Below, in pieces: positions 38,776 to 47,456 of a stretch of DNA of 64,000 bases. Within the stretch, counting starts at the first letter, position 1, and each line of letters opens with the position of its first letter. Origin of the DNA: an uncultured Treponema sp. (GTDB taxonomy: Bacteria > Spirochaetota > Spirochaetia > Treponematales > Treponemataceae); contig CAMCRZ010000003.1 in NCBI GenBank assembly GCA_945877425.1, forward strand, positions 62,001 to 126,000, in the 5' to 3' direction. The notes below the pieces were generated by a model. The model did no database searches, was not told where the DNA came from, and saw nothing but the letters and a program-made list of their open reading frames with translations. Both the position numbers and the translations under genes were made by a program.

Positions 38776-41607
38776 TTATTTCTTTGTTGTTTTCTTTGCA
38801 GCTGGTTTTTTAGCTGGAGCTTTTTTTGCTGTAGAAGCAGATGCCTTTTTAGCAGGAGTTTTCTTAGCAGCAGCTTTTTCTGCAGCAGCCTTAGCAGCAG
38901 CGGCTTCAGCTTTAGCCTTTGCGTTTGCTTTAATTACAGCCTGTGCACCTGCAAGACGAGCAGCTGGTACACGGAATGGAGAACAAGAAACGTAGTTAAG
39001 ACCAAGCTTGTAGCAAAGAGCGATAGATTCTGGATCACCACCATGTTCACCACAAATTCCAAGGTGAAGGTTAGCTTTAACAGAACGACCTTTTTCTTCT
39101 GCAAGACCAATCATTGCTCCAACACCGTCTTCATCAAGTGTCTTGAATGGATCTGACATAAGAACTTTCTGGTCAATGTATGATTCAATGAACTTACCAT
39201 AGTCATCACGGCTGAAACCGAGAGTTGTCTGTGTAAGGTCGTTTGTACCAAATGAGAAGAAGTCTGCATATTCAGCAATCTGATTAGCTGTAGCTGCAGC
39301 ACGTGGGAATTCAATCATAGAACCAATCTGGAACTTAAGTTCTGTTCCCTTTTCTTCATTTACTTTAGCAATAATAGCTTCTGCCTGAGCACGAATCTGC
39401 TTTAATTCACCAACTGTTGTAACGTTAGGAATCATGATGCGAACATCGTGTGGAATGCCTTTCTTTTCAGCTTCAGCAGTTGCAAGAGCAATAGCTTCAA
39501 CCTGCATTTCGTAAATTTCAGGATATGTGATGGCAAGACGGCAACCACGGTGACCAAGCATTGGGTTGTGTTCGTCAAGTTCAGCAAATTTAGCCTTGAT
39601 TGTTTCAACTTTTACGCCAAGTTTTGAAGCAAGAGCCTGAGCTTCTGCATCTGTTTTAGCCTGGATAAATTCGTTGAGTGGTGGATCAAGAAGACGGATT
39701 GTAACTGATTTTCCTTCCATTGTCTTGATAATTTCAAAGAAGTCTTTCTGCTGAAGTGGAAGAATCTTAGCAAGATTTGCCTTACGTGATTCTGTATCTT
39801 CAGAAATAATCATCTTCTGGAATGAAGTAAGTTTTGGTTCATCAAAGAACATATGTTCTGTACGGCAAAGACCGATACCTGCTGCACCAAAGCGGAATGC
39901 CTGTGGAGCTTCGTTCTGTTCAGCATTAGCCATAACACCGAATCCCTTAACTTTCTTTCCTGATGGAGTTGTACGAACTGACTTTTCACGAACTTCATCT
40001 GCCCAACTAAGGAATGTTTCAAGATCTCCAGAAACTTTAGCTGGTTCTACAGGAATAAGACCTGCATATACTTTACCAGTTGAACCGTCAATAGAAATAT
40101 TGTCGCCCTTCTTGAATACTTTTCCACCGATTGTAACTTCATCTTTTCCAGTGAATACAACGTCTGCACAACCACAAACACAAGGTGTTCCCATACCACG
40201 AGCAACAACAGCTGCGTGAGATGTACGTCCACCAGTTGATGTAAGGATACCTTCAGCAACATACATACCTGCAATGTCATCTGGAGATGTTTCTTTACGA
40301 ACGAGCATTACTTTCTTGCCAGCTTTGTGCCATTCAACAGCTTCATCTGCTGTAAATACAATCTGACCTGCACCAGCTCCTGGAGAAGCGTTAAGTGCTG
40401 AAGCCAATGGAGAAGCTGATTTAAGAGCCTTTGCTTCAAACTGTGGGTGGAGAAGCTGATCAAGCTGATCTGGTTTAACACGGAGAAGAGCCTGTTCTTT
40501 AGTAATCATTTTTTCTGCAACCATGTCTACAGCCATTTTAACTGCTGCCGGACCTGTACGTTTACCGTTACGACACTGGAGCATATAAAGAGTTCCTTCC
40601 TGAACTGTGAACTCCATATCCTGCATATCGCGGTAATGTTTTTCAAGACGATTACGGATTTTTGTAATTTCAGCAAATACTTTTGGCTGCTGCTGTTCAA
40701 GAGCAGAAATATCCATTGGAGTACGGATACCTGCAACAACGTCTTCACCCTGAGCGTTTATAAGGTATTCTGCCATGAATTTGTTTTCACCAGTTGATGG
40801 GTCACGAGAGAATGCAACACCAGTTCCTGATGTATCGCCCATGTTACCGAATACCATAGCCATAACTGTAACAGCTGTACCTTTGATTACTCTTTCATCA
40901 ATATTGTTGAGCTTGCGGTAAATAATAGCACGTTCATTCATCCATGAACCGAATACTGCACTGATAGCGCCCCACATCTGCTGCTGTGGATCCTGAGGGA
41001 AATCTTCACCCTTTTCTTTTTTGTACATTGCCTTGTACTTAGTTACGATTTCCTGGAGTTCTTCTGTTGTAAGATCTGTATCTTGTGAAATACCGCGATG
41101 TGATTTAACTTCATCGATAATTGCTTCGAATTTGTCATGTTCAACACCCATTGCTACGTTACCGAACATCTGGATAAAGCGGCGGTATGCATCCCATGCG
41201 AAACGTGGATTGTTTGTTTTGTTGGCAAGTCCAAGAACTGATTTGTCGTTAAGACCAAGGTTGAGGATTGTGTCCATCATACCAGGCATAGATTCAGCTG
41301 CACCAGAGCGAACTGAAACAAGAAGCGGATCCTTTTCATCACCAAGTTTTTTGCCGAATGATTTTTCGAGTTTTGCAAGGTTCTTTGCAACTTCTGCTGC
41401 GAGAGCTTCAGGATACTTTCTTCCAAGCTTGTAGTATTCCTGACAAACGTCAATTGAAATTGTGAATCCAGGTGGAACAGGGAGACTTAAAGGAGCCTTT
41501 GCCATCTGAGCAAGGTTAGCACCTTTACCACCAAGAATAAGACGCATTGATTCATCGCCTTCTGCGTCGCCATTACCAAAGAAATAAACATATTTGGTCT
41601 TAGCCAT
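38776..41607 (-). CDS. ppdK: Pyruvate, phosphate dikinase with Lys/Ala/Pro-rich C-terminal tail
   Basis: VYFFGNGDAEGDESMRLILGGKGANLAQMAK; GGRTSHAAVVARGMGTPCVCGC; SFGTNDLTQTTLGFSRDD; tail AKAKAEAAAAKAAAEKAAAKKTPAKKASASTAKKAPAKKPAAKKTTKK. Confidence 0.96.
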   Translation of the reverse strand: MAKTKYVYFFGNGDAEGDESMRLILGGKGANLAQMAKAPLSLPVPPGFTISIDVCQEYYKLGRKYPEALAAEVAKNLAKLEKSFGKKLGDEKDPLLVSVRSGAAESMPGMMDTILNLGLNDKSVLGLANKTNNPRFAWDAYRRFIQMFGNVAMGVEHDKFEAIIDEVKSHRGISQDTDLTTEELQEIVTKYKAMYKKEKGEDFPQDPQQQMWGAISAVFGSWMNERAIIYRKLNNIDERVIKGTAVTVMAMVFGNMGDTSGTGVAFSRDPSTGENKFMAEYLINAQGEDVVAGIRTPMDISALEQQQPKVFAEITKIRNRLEKHYRDMQDMEFTVQEGTLYMLQCRNGKRTGPAAVKMAVDMVAEKMITKEQALLRVKPDQLDQLLHPQFEAKALKSASPLASALNASPGAGAGQIVFTADEAVEWHKAGKKVMLVRKETSPDDIAGMYVAEGILTSTGGRTSHAAVVARGMGTPCVCGCADVVFTGKDEVTIGGKVFKKGDNISIDGSTGKVYAGLIPVEPAKVSGDLETFLSWADEVREKSVRTTPSGKKVKGFGVMANAEQNEAPQAFRFGAAGIGLCRTEHMFFDEPKLTSFQKMIISEDTESRKANLAKILPLQQKDFFEIIKTMEGKSVTIRLLDPPLNEFIQAKTDAEAQALASKLGVKVETIKAKFAELDEHNPMLGHRGCRLAITYPEIYEMQVEAIALATAEAEKKGIPHDVRIMIPNVTTVGELKQIRAQAEAIIAKVNEEKGTELKFQIGSMIEFPRAAATANQIAEYADFFSFGTNDLTQTTLGFSRDDYGKFIESYIDQKVLMSDPFKTLDEDGVGAMIGLAEEKGRSVKANLHLGICGEHGGDPESIALCYKLGLNYVSCSPFRVPAARLAGAQAVIKANAKAKAEAAAAKAAAEKAAAKKTPAKKASASTAKKAPAKKPAAKKTTKK

Positions 41608-41784
41608 TAATGTCCTCCGTAAAATAAGTAGAATTCAGTATATTGCTAAATAAATTCTTCGTCAATGAATATGTACATTCTATCGATATTTAGGGCATTT
41701 GCAGGCTTTTTTTTCCGAAATTTTTCAGCCATATCTGAACTTTGTTAACTTTCTTTGTGAAAATCGGGCTGTATAATTTTAACT

Positions 41785-43131
41785 ATGAAGATAAATATTT
41801 TAAACGTAAAAAAATCAGTCATCCTTGCTGCATTTTCAATTTTTGCAGTAAGCGCTTTTGGACTTCCTTCTAAAAGAGGAATTTGCTACAACTCACTTAA
41901 TCCTGCAGAACTTTCTTCACTTAAAGGCGGTGCAACCTGGGGTTACAACTGGGCTGGAGCAGACGAATCAGAAGGAATAGGAACAGCGGACTTTGCATTT
42001 TGTCCGATGATTTGGGGCGGCGGCAAAGATTTTGAAGATATGTTTCAAAACGCTGAAGCTTATCTTGCAGCACATCCTGAAACAGAATACCTTTTGGGTT
42101 TCAACGAACCTATGATGAAAAATGCATACGGCGGATGTGACATGACTCCTTCCGAAGCAGCAGAACTTTGGATAAGGCTTGAAGATCTTGCAAAAAAGTA
42201 CGGCGTAAAGCTTGCCTCACCTGCTCTAACATGGGGCTTTGAAACTCTTACTGGCGATGGAAAAGTTTACGGTGCTCCTGAAGAATGGATGAATGCGTGG
42301 ATTGAAGAGTTTAAAAAGCTTCATGGAAGAGAGCCTTACTTTGATTGTGTTGCACTTCACAGCTACATGGATTACGCAGCTGCAGTTGTATGGTTTTGCG
42401 AATATTATTCTGATTATTTCAAAAAACCTGTGCTTCTTACGGAATTCTGTGCATGGTCTAACGAGGAAAATCAAACTCCACATAAAAGTCTTGCAGGACA
42501 AATTGATTCCATGACACAAAAACTCGAAGCCCTTGATGTAAACGAAAAAGTTCTTGGTTACGCCTGGTTTATGAGTCATGCAGAAACGAAAAAAGTTCCG
42601 TACAATTCAATTTTTACTGAAAAAGGCGGCAAAGGAAAGCTTACAGAACTTGGCACTATTTATGTAAATATGAGCAGCAGCGACAAATCTGTCTGGTTTA
42701 AAACAGGTGAATTAATTCCTGCATACAAATATGTTTCTTCAAGCAACTATAACGAAGAAGCTGGTGAAAAGCCTGACGATGCTTCAAGATTTGCAACACC
42801 GATTTCTATCCGGATAAATTCTGACAAAAAGACAGCAAAAGAAATTCCTCTTGAAGTAGGCGGATTTACAAACGAAAGATATGCAGACTATCAGGTTGAA
42901 GTAACAGAAAGCAGAAACTACACGTTAAAGTTGCGCTACAAGTCTGATGCAGAACAGTATTTCCACGTAAATGCTAACGGCACTGAAGTTTTGAATGACG
43001 TTCTGAAAAAATCATCAAAGTGGAAGGAAGTAAGTTTTGTCATTCCTCTTGAAAGCGGAAAACAGATTATCAGGTTAAAGTCACTTGGTTTTGCAAAAGA
43101 TTTGAAAATCAGTGCATTTGAGTTGCAGTAA
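41785..43131 (+). CDS. Secreted glycoside hydrolase (GH128/Asl1-like) with C-terminal CBM6-like module
   Basis: RGICYNSLNPAELSSLKGGATWGYNWAG; EYLLGFNEPMMKN; VLLTEFCAW; C-terminal ADYQVEVTESRNYTLKLRYKS...KQIIRLKSLGFAKDLKISAFELQ. Confidence 0.75.
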   Translation: MKINILNVKKSVILAAFSIFAVSAFGLPSKRGICYNSLNPAELSSLKGGATWGYNWAGADESEGIGTADFAFCPMIWGGGKDFEDMFQNAEAYLAAHPETEYLLGFNEPMMKNAYGGCDMTPSEAAELWIRLEDLAKKYGVKLASPALTWGFETLTGDGKVYGAPEEWMNAWIEEFKKLHGREPYFDCVALHSYMDYAAAVVWFCEYYSDYFKKPVLLTEFCAWSNEENQTPHKSLAGQIDSMTQKLEALDVNEKVLGYAWFMSHAETKKVPYNSIFTEKGGKGKLTELGTIYVNMSSSDKSVWFKTGELIPAYKYVSSSNYNEEAGEKPDDASRFATPISIRINSDKKTAKEIPLEVGGFTNERYADYQVEVTESRNYTLKLRYKSDAEQYFHVNANGTEVLNDVLKKSSKWKEVSFVIPLESGKQIIRLKSLGFAKDLKISAFELQ

Positions 43132-43161
43132 AAAATAACAGTTAATTTTACGGAGGAATTT

Positions 43162-43731
43162 ATGAAACGTATTTTAAAGGCAGCAGTATTTTTATGTGTT
43201 GCATTAAGCTGTGTGGCAGTTTTTGCTAAGCCAAAGAAAATTGTAAGCAAGTGGTCAGAGCCTGGTGTTGAAAACGACGGACTTTTTAAAACATTCGGCG
43301 GATGCGGAGTTCAGATCTGGCAGGATGAATGGAACAGTCACGATGCAACTTTTTCAATTGATTATGCAGAAGGAAAAATTACAGTTGGAAAAGTTGGCTG
43401 GTGGGGCGGTTCATTCGGTGCTTATCAGGACGGAGTTCCAAACGGCGGGACATTTAATCTTTCTAAAGTAGCAAAAATTGAGTTTGATGCAAAAGCTTCA
43501 ACTTACGGAACAATTTACTTTAACATTGATGATTCAAACAAAAACGAAATTGATATTCCTACTGACTTTAAGCATTACGAAATTCCTGTAAAAAAAGCAA
43601 AAGCTAAAGCAGAAAGTCTTTTTGCAATAGGCGGCGTTCGTGACTTAAACAAAGAAGGATGCGAAATCTTTATAAAGAACATTGCTTTTTATGATGCAAA
43701 AGGAAATGAAATAGTTCCTGAATACAACTAA
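43162..43731 (+). CDS. Secreted hypothetical protein, possible carbohydrate-binding jelly-roll
   Basis: N-terminal signal peptide ILKAAVFLCVALSCVAVFAK; aromatic-rich beta-type sequence; lies between two GH128-like genes. Confidence 0.5.
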   Translation: MKRILKAAVFLCVALSCVAVFAKPKKIVSKWSEPGVENDGLFKTFGGCGVQIWQDEWNSHDATFSIDYAEGKITVGKVGWWGGSFGAYQDGVPNGGTFNLSKVAKIEFDAKASTYGTIYFNIDDSNKNEIDIPTDFKHYEIPVKKAKAKAESLFAIGGVRDLNKEGCEIFIKNIAFYDAKGNEIVPEYN

Positions 43732-43746
43732 ATTTTGCCTTCCTGA

Positions 43747-43800
43747 AGGTGCTGTTCAAAAAGTTAAGTTCAGAAAAAGCTCTTAACGGACAGCATCTTT
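43747..43800. repeat. Intergenic hairpin repeat (GGCTGTTCAAAAAGTTAA family)
   Basis: AGGTGCTGTTCAAAAAGTTAAG...CTCTTAACGGACAGCATCTTT inverted repeat. Confidence 0.6.
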
Positions 43801-43837
43801 CTGGCAAAATACATTATCTGCTGATTATGGAGAAAAA

Positions 43838-44824
43838 ATGAAAAAACTGTTTCTAATTTTAGCCAGCACTTTTTTAGCCTGCTGTTCACTTTATGTGCCA
43901 GGCGAAACTACTTATCAGAATGGAACAGGCGGAAGTTCGGGAAATGGAAGTGGAAGTGGAACTGAAACAGAAAAAGTCCACGGTGTTCTTAATGATGATA
44001 TTACGGAGCAGGAAGAACTTGGGCGTGGTCTTTGCTACAATAATTTAAATGCTGATGAAATTGCAAAACTTAAAGACTCAAAGGTTAAGTGGGTGTACAA
44101 CTGGGCAATTTCACCTGGTGAAGACGAGCTTTTAAAAGCAGCTGGAATTATGTTTGTTCCGCAGCAATGGGGATTGTCAACAGAAACTACAAGGGAAAAT
44201 CTTCGCACTTATTATAAAAATCACACTGAATGCAAATATCTAATGGGCTACAATGAACCGAATTTAGGCGGCAGTGTAGGCGGTTCAAGCATTACTCCAA
44301 AACAGGCCGCAGCTGATTGGGAAAATCTGGAAGCAATAGCAGAAGAGTTTGGACTTGCACTTATAGGTCCGGCACTTCAGTATTCTGGAGAAACACTTTC
44401 TGACGGCAAATGTTACGGCTCACCAGAAAAATGGATGGATGCGTTTATTGCTGAATACCAAGCACTTCACGACGGAAAATCTCCTAAAGTTGATTACTTT
44501 AACTTGCACTGCTATATGAATTGGCCTAGTGCATTAGAGTGGTATGTGGAAAATTACTACAAAATGTACGGAAGAAAAATTTACCTTACTGAATTTTGTG
44601 CATGGGAATACAACAATGGCGGACAGAACGAAAGTATGGAAAATCAGACATCCAGTATGAAAGAAAAAGTTGCCTTTATGGACAGTTACAGCGGTTGCGC
44701 AGGATATGCATGGTTTATGAGTCACGGTCAGACAAGTAATATTCCGTTTAATTCAATTTACGAAGCGAAAGGTGCAGACGGAACGCTTACTTCTCTTGGA
44801 AAAGCTTATCTAGGAAAAGAATAG
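43838..44824 (+). CDS. Lipoprotein glycoside hydrolase (GH128/Asl1-like), paralogue of 41785..43131
   Basis: Lipobox-like TFLACCSLY; RGLCYNNLNADEIAKLKDSKVKWVYNWA; YLMGYNEPNLGG; IYLTEFCAWEYN; GYAWFMSHGQTSNIPFNSIY. Confidence 0.75.
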   Translation: MKKLFLILASTFLACCSLYVPGETTYQNGTGGSSGNGSGSGTETEKVHGVLNDDITEQEELGRGLCYNNLNADEIAKLKDSKVKWVYNWAISPGEDELLKAAGIMFVPQQWGLSTETTRENLRTYYKNHTECKYLMGYNEPNLGGSVGGSSITPKQAAADWENLEAIAEEFGLALIGPALQYSGETLSDGKCYGSPEKWMDAFIAEYQALHDGKSPKVDYFNLHCYMNWPSALEWYVENYYKMYGRKIYLTEFCAWEYNNGGQNESMENQTSSMKEKVAFMDSYSGCAGYAWFMSHGQTSNIPFNSIYEAKGADGTLTSLGKAYLGKE

Positions 44825-44848
44825 CTTTATTGACGAGATTTCCACTTT

Positions 44849-44912
44849 TTATCCACAGGTTTTATAAAGAAATTCACACAAAAAAGTACAAGTAATCCAC
44901 AAGTTATGCACA
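44849..44912. other. DnaA-box-like cluster upstream of pheT
   Basis: TTATCCACA 44849-44857, TAATCCACA 44893-44901, TTATGCACA 44904-44912. Confidence 0.45.
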
Positions 44913-44991
44913 GTTGTGGAAAAATGCAATCATAGACAATTGAAAAAGATTTTAGTAAAATAGACGGACTTATTTGTAGAAAGAGGACATT

Positions 44992-47340
44992 ATGCCAAAG
45001 ATTGAAGTAAACGAAAAATTATTCTGGAACTTACTTGGAAATAAATATGATTGGGATACTTTTGAAAAGAAACTTACTTTTGCTAAAGCCGAACTTGACG
45101 AAAAGCCTGATGAATCGGAAGCAGAAGATAAACGTGTAATAAAAATCGAACTTAATGATACAAACCGTCCTGATTTATGGTCAACTGGTGGCGTTACAAG
45201 ATGTCTTCGTGAACATGAAGGTGCAGCTCATTCAGATTACAGTAAATTTCTTTCTTCAAAGGGAAACTTAAAGGATACGGGAAATCGTGAAGCTTTTGTT
45301 GATGGCGCTCTTAAAAACATTCGTCCGTTTATGGTTTCCTTTGTTATTACAGGAAAAGCAATTGATGAACCTATGTTGATTGATATTATGCAGACACAGG
45401 AAAAGCTGTGCTGGAACTTTGGACGTAAGCGTAAAACTATTTCCATGGGCGTTTACCGTGCTGCTAATGTTAAGTGGCCTCTTCGTTTAAATGCAGTAAA
45501 TCCTGATGAGTTAAGTTTTCAGCCTTTGCAGGGAGAAAGCGTTCAGACTTGTCGTGAAATCGTAAAAAATCATCCAAAGGGAAAAGAGTACGGCTGGATT
45601 CTTGAAAATTTTGACAAATATCCTGTTTTGCAAGATGACAGCGGCGAAGTGTTAAGTCTTCCTCCTATTATAAACAGTGCAACTCTTGGTCAGGTTGAAG
45701 TTGGCGACAAAGAGCTTGTTGTTGAACTTACTGGTGACAATATGGAAAATCTTATGCTTGCTGCAAATATTGTTGCCTGTGATTTTTATGATGCCGGATA
45801 TGAAATTCTTCCTGTTAAAGTTCACCACGAATATGAAACTGGTTTTGGAAAAGATGTTGTTGCGCCGTATTATTATCAGCCTGTAACAAATGCAAGACTT
45901 TCTGCTGTAAATAAAAAACTTGGCGTTAAACTTTCAAAAGATGAAGTGTTAAAAGCCTTGAATCTTATGGGAAATTCAGTTGACGTTAAGGAAGAAAATG
46001 GTGACGTTACTTTTACAGTAAAACCTGCTCCTTACAGAAATGATTTTCTCCACGAAGTTGATGTTATTGAAGACGTTATGATTGGTCATGGTCTTGATAA
46101 TTTTGAACCGAAAGCTCCTTCTGATTTTACTATTGGCCGCCTTTTGCCGATTACGCTTTATTCTAGAAAAGTTAAGAATATTATGGCAGGACTTGGATAT
46201 CAGGAAATGATTTTCAACTATCTTGGTTCAAAAAAGACTTATATTGACAATATGGGAATTGATTCAAAGGATGTAATTGAAATTGCAAATCCTATGAGTG
46301 AAAATTATCAGTTTATAAGACCTTCCATTATTGCATCACTTTTTGAAGCTGAAGCTCAAAGTGGAAATGCTGTTTATCCGCACAAAGTTTTTGAAGTTGG
46401 AAAAGTTGCATTTATAGAGCCAAGCGAAAATACTGGAACTAAAACAATTCAGTCTTTGGGATTTTTAACTGCTTCAAATAATGCAAACTTTAACGATGCT
46501 GCTGCTGAAGTAAGTACGCTTCTCTATTACCTTGATCATGAATATAAAGTTGTAGAAACTAATGACCCTCGTTTTATTCCTGGTCGTCAGGCTGGAATTA
46601 TGATTAACGGAAAACAGGCTGGTATTTTTGGCGAAATTCATCCTCAAGTGCTGGAAAACTGGCAGGTAACTGTTCCTTGTGCTGCAGGTGAAATTGATCT
46701 TGAATATTTAATGGCTTGTGAACCAAAAGAACATTCCGATTTAACTGGAACTTCTGCTCCTAAATCTGATGATGGAAAAAAGGATGCTGCACCAAAGGCT
46801 GAACCTAAAAAAGAAGAGCCGAAAGTTCTTGAAGGAAATGATGCTGTTGAGCATTTTAACAAGTACATTGAGCTTCGTGTTGCAAAAATTTTAAGCGTTG
46901 AATGTAATCCTCAGGGCGACAAGCTTTATATTGAGCATTTGGATGATGGTTCTGGAACTGAAAGAATTATTCAGTCTGGATTGCGTCCTTATCTTAAAGA
47001 AGAAGAGCTTCTTGGAAAGCATGTAATTATTGCTGCAAATCTTGCTCCTCGTAAGATGAAAGGTGTTGAAAGTCACGGTATGCTTCTTGCTGCTGATTAT
47101 GAAGAAAACGGTGTTGAAAAAGTTGAACTGCTGACTGCTCCTTGGGCTGCTCCAGGAACTCTTGTTACTCTTGAAGGTAATGAAAACGCTGTAGAAAAGC
47201 CTGCAAAGATTGACATTGATCGTTTCTGCAAAATTGATTACAGGATTGTAGAAAAGCACGCTACTGCTGCCGGTAAAAATCTTGTTGCTGCCGGTAAATG
47301 CATTGAAACTGTTAAAACAATTAATGGTGAAATTTCATAA
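44992..47340 (+). CDS. pheT: Phenylalanine-tRNA ligase beta subunit (archaeal/eukaryotic-like) with C-terminal EMAPII/Arc1p-type tRNA-binding domain
   Basis: N-term MPKIEVNEKLFWNLLGNKYDWDTFEKKLTFAKAELDE...IELNDTNRPDLWSTGGVTRCLRE; Lys/Pro linker PKSDDGKKDAAPKAEPKKEEPK; C-term YIELRVAKILSVECNPQGDKLYIEHLDDG...RIIQSGLRPYLKEEELLGKHVIIAANLAPRKMKGVESHGMLLAA. Confidence 0.9.
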   Translation: MPKIEVNEKLFWNLLGNKYDWDTFEKKLTFAKAELDEKPDESEAEDKRVIKIELNDTNRPDLWSTGGVTRCLREHEGAAHSDYSKFLSSKGNLKDTGNREAFVDGALKNIRPFMVSFVITGKAIDEPMLIDIMQTQEKLCWNFGRKRKTISMGVYRAANVKWPLRLNAVNPDELSFQPLQGESVQTCREIVKNHPKGKEYGWILENFDKYPVLQDDSGEVLSLPPIINSATLGQVEVGDKELVVELTGDNMENLMLAANIVACDFYDAGYEILPVKVHHEYETGFGKDVVAPYYYQPVTNARLSAVNKKLGVKLSKDEVLKALNLMGNSVDVKEENGDVTFTVKPAPYRNDFLHEVDVIEDVMIGHGLDNFEPKAPSDFTIGRLLPITLYSRKVKNIMAGLGYQEMIFNYLGSKKTYIDNMGIDSKDVIEIANPMSENYQFIRPSIIASLFEAEAQSGNAVYPHKVFEVGKVAFIEPSENTGTKTIQSLGFLTASNNANFNDAAAEVSTLLYYLDHEYKVVETNDPRFIPGRQAGIMINGKQAGIFGEIHPQVLENWQVTVPCAAGEIDLEYLMACEPKEHSDLTGTSAPKSDDGKKDAAPKAEPKKEEPKVLEGNDAVEHFNKYIELRVAKILSVECNPQGDKLYIEHLDDGSGTERIIQSGLRPYLKEEELLGKHVIIAANLAPRKMKGVESHGMLLAADYEENGVEKVELLTAPWAAPGTLVTLEGNENAVEKPAKIDIDRFCKIDYRIVEKHATAAGKNLVAAGKCIETVKTINGEIS

Positions 47341-47382
47341 TTAGATTTTCAGTTTTGTGAGCAAATTTATATAGCAAACGAG

Positions 47383-47444
47383 AGGGCTGTTTAAATAAGT
47401 AAACTTGTTTTTGAATAAGTTCAGCTTATTGGACAGCCTTTTTT
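47383..47444 (+). terminator. Terminator hairpin of the GGCTGT family downstream of pheT
   Basis: AGGGCTGTTTAAATAAGT...AATAAGTTCAGCTTATTGGACAGCCTTTTTT. Confidence 0.65.
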
Positions 47445-47456
47445 ATTGAGGTTAAT

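Noticed and set aside
38776-38950. Lys/Ala-rich tail of PPDK as a possible separate histone-like gene or frameshift artefact
   Set aside because: It is in frame with PPDK, ends in a stop shortly before a terminator, and has no internal start with RBS, so it is reported as a tail.
40447-41434. Plus-strand ORFs inside ppdK (116 and 137 aa)
   Set aside because: Antisense to an unambiguous PPDK reading frame.
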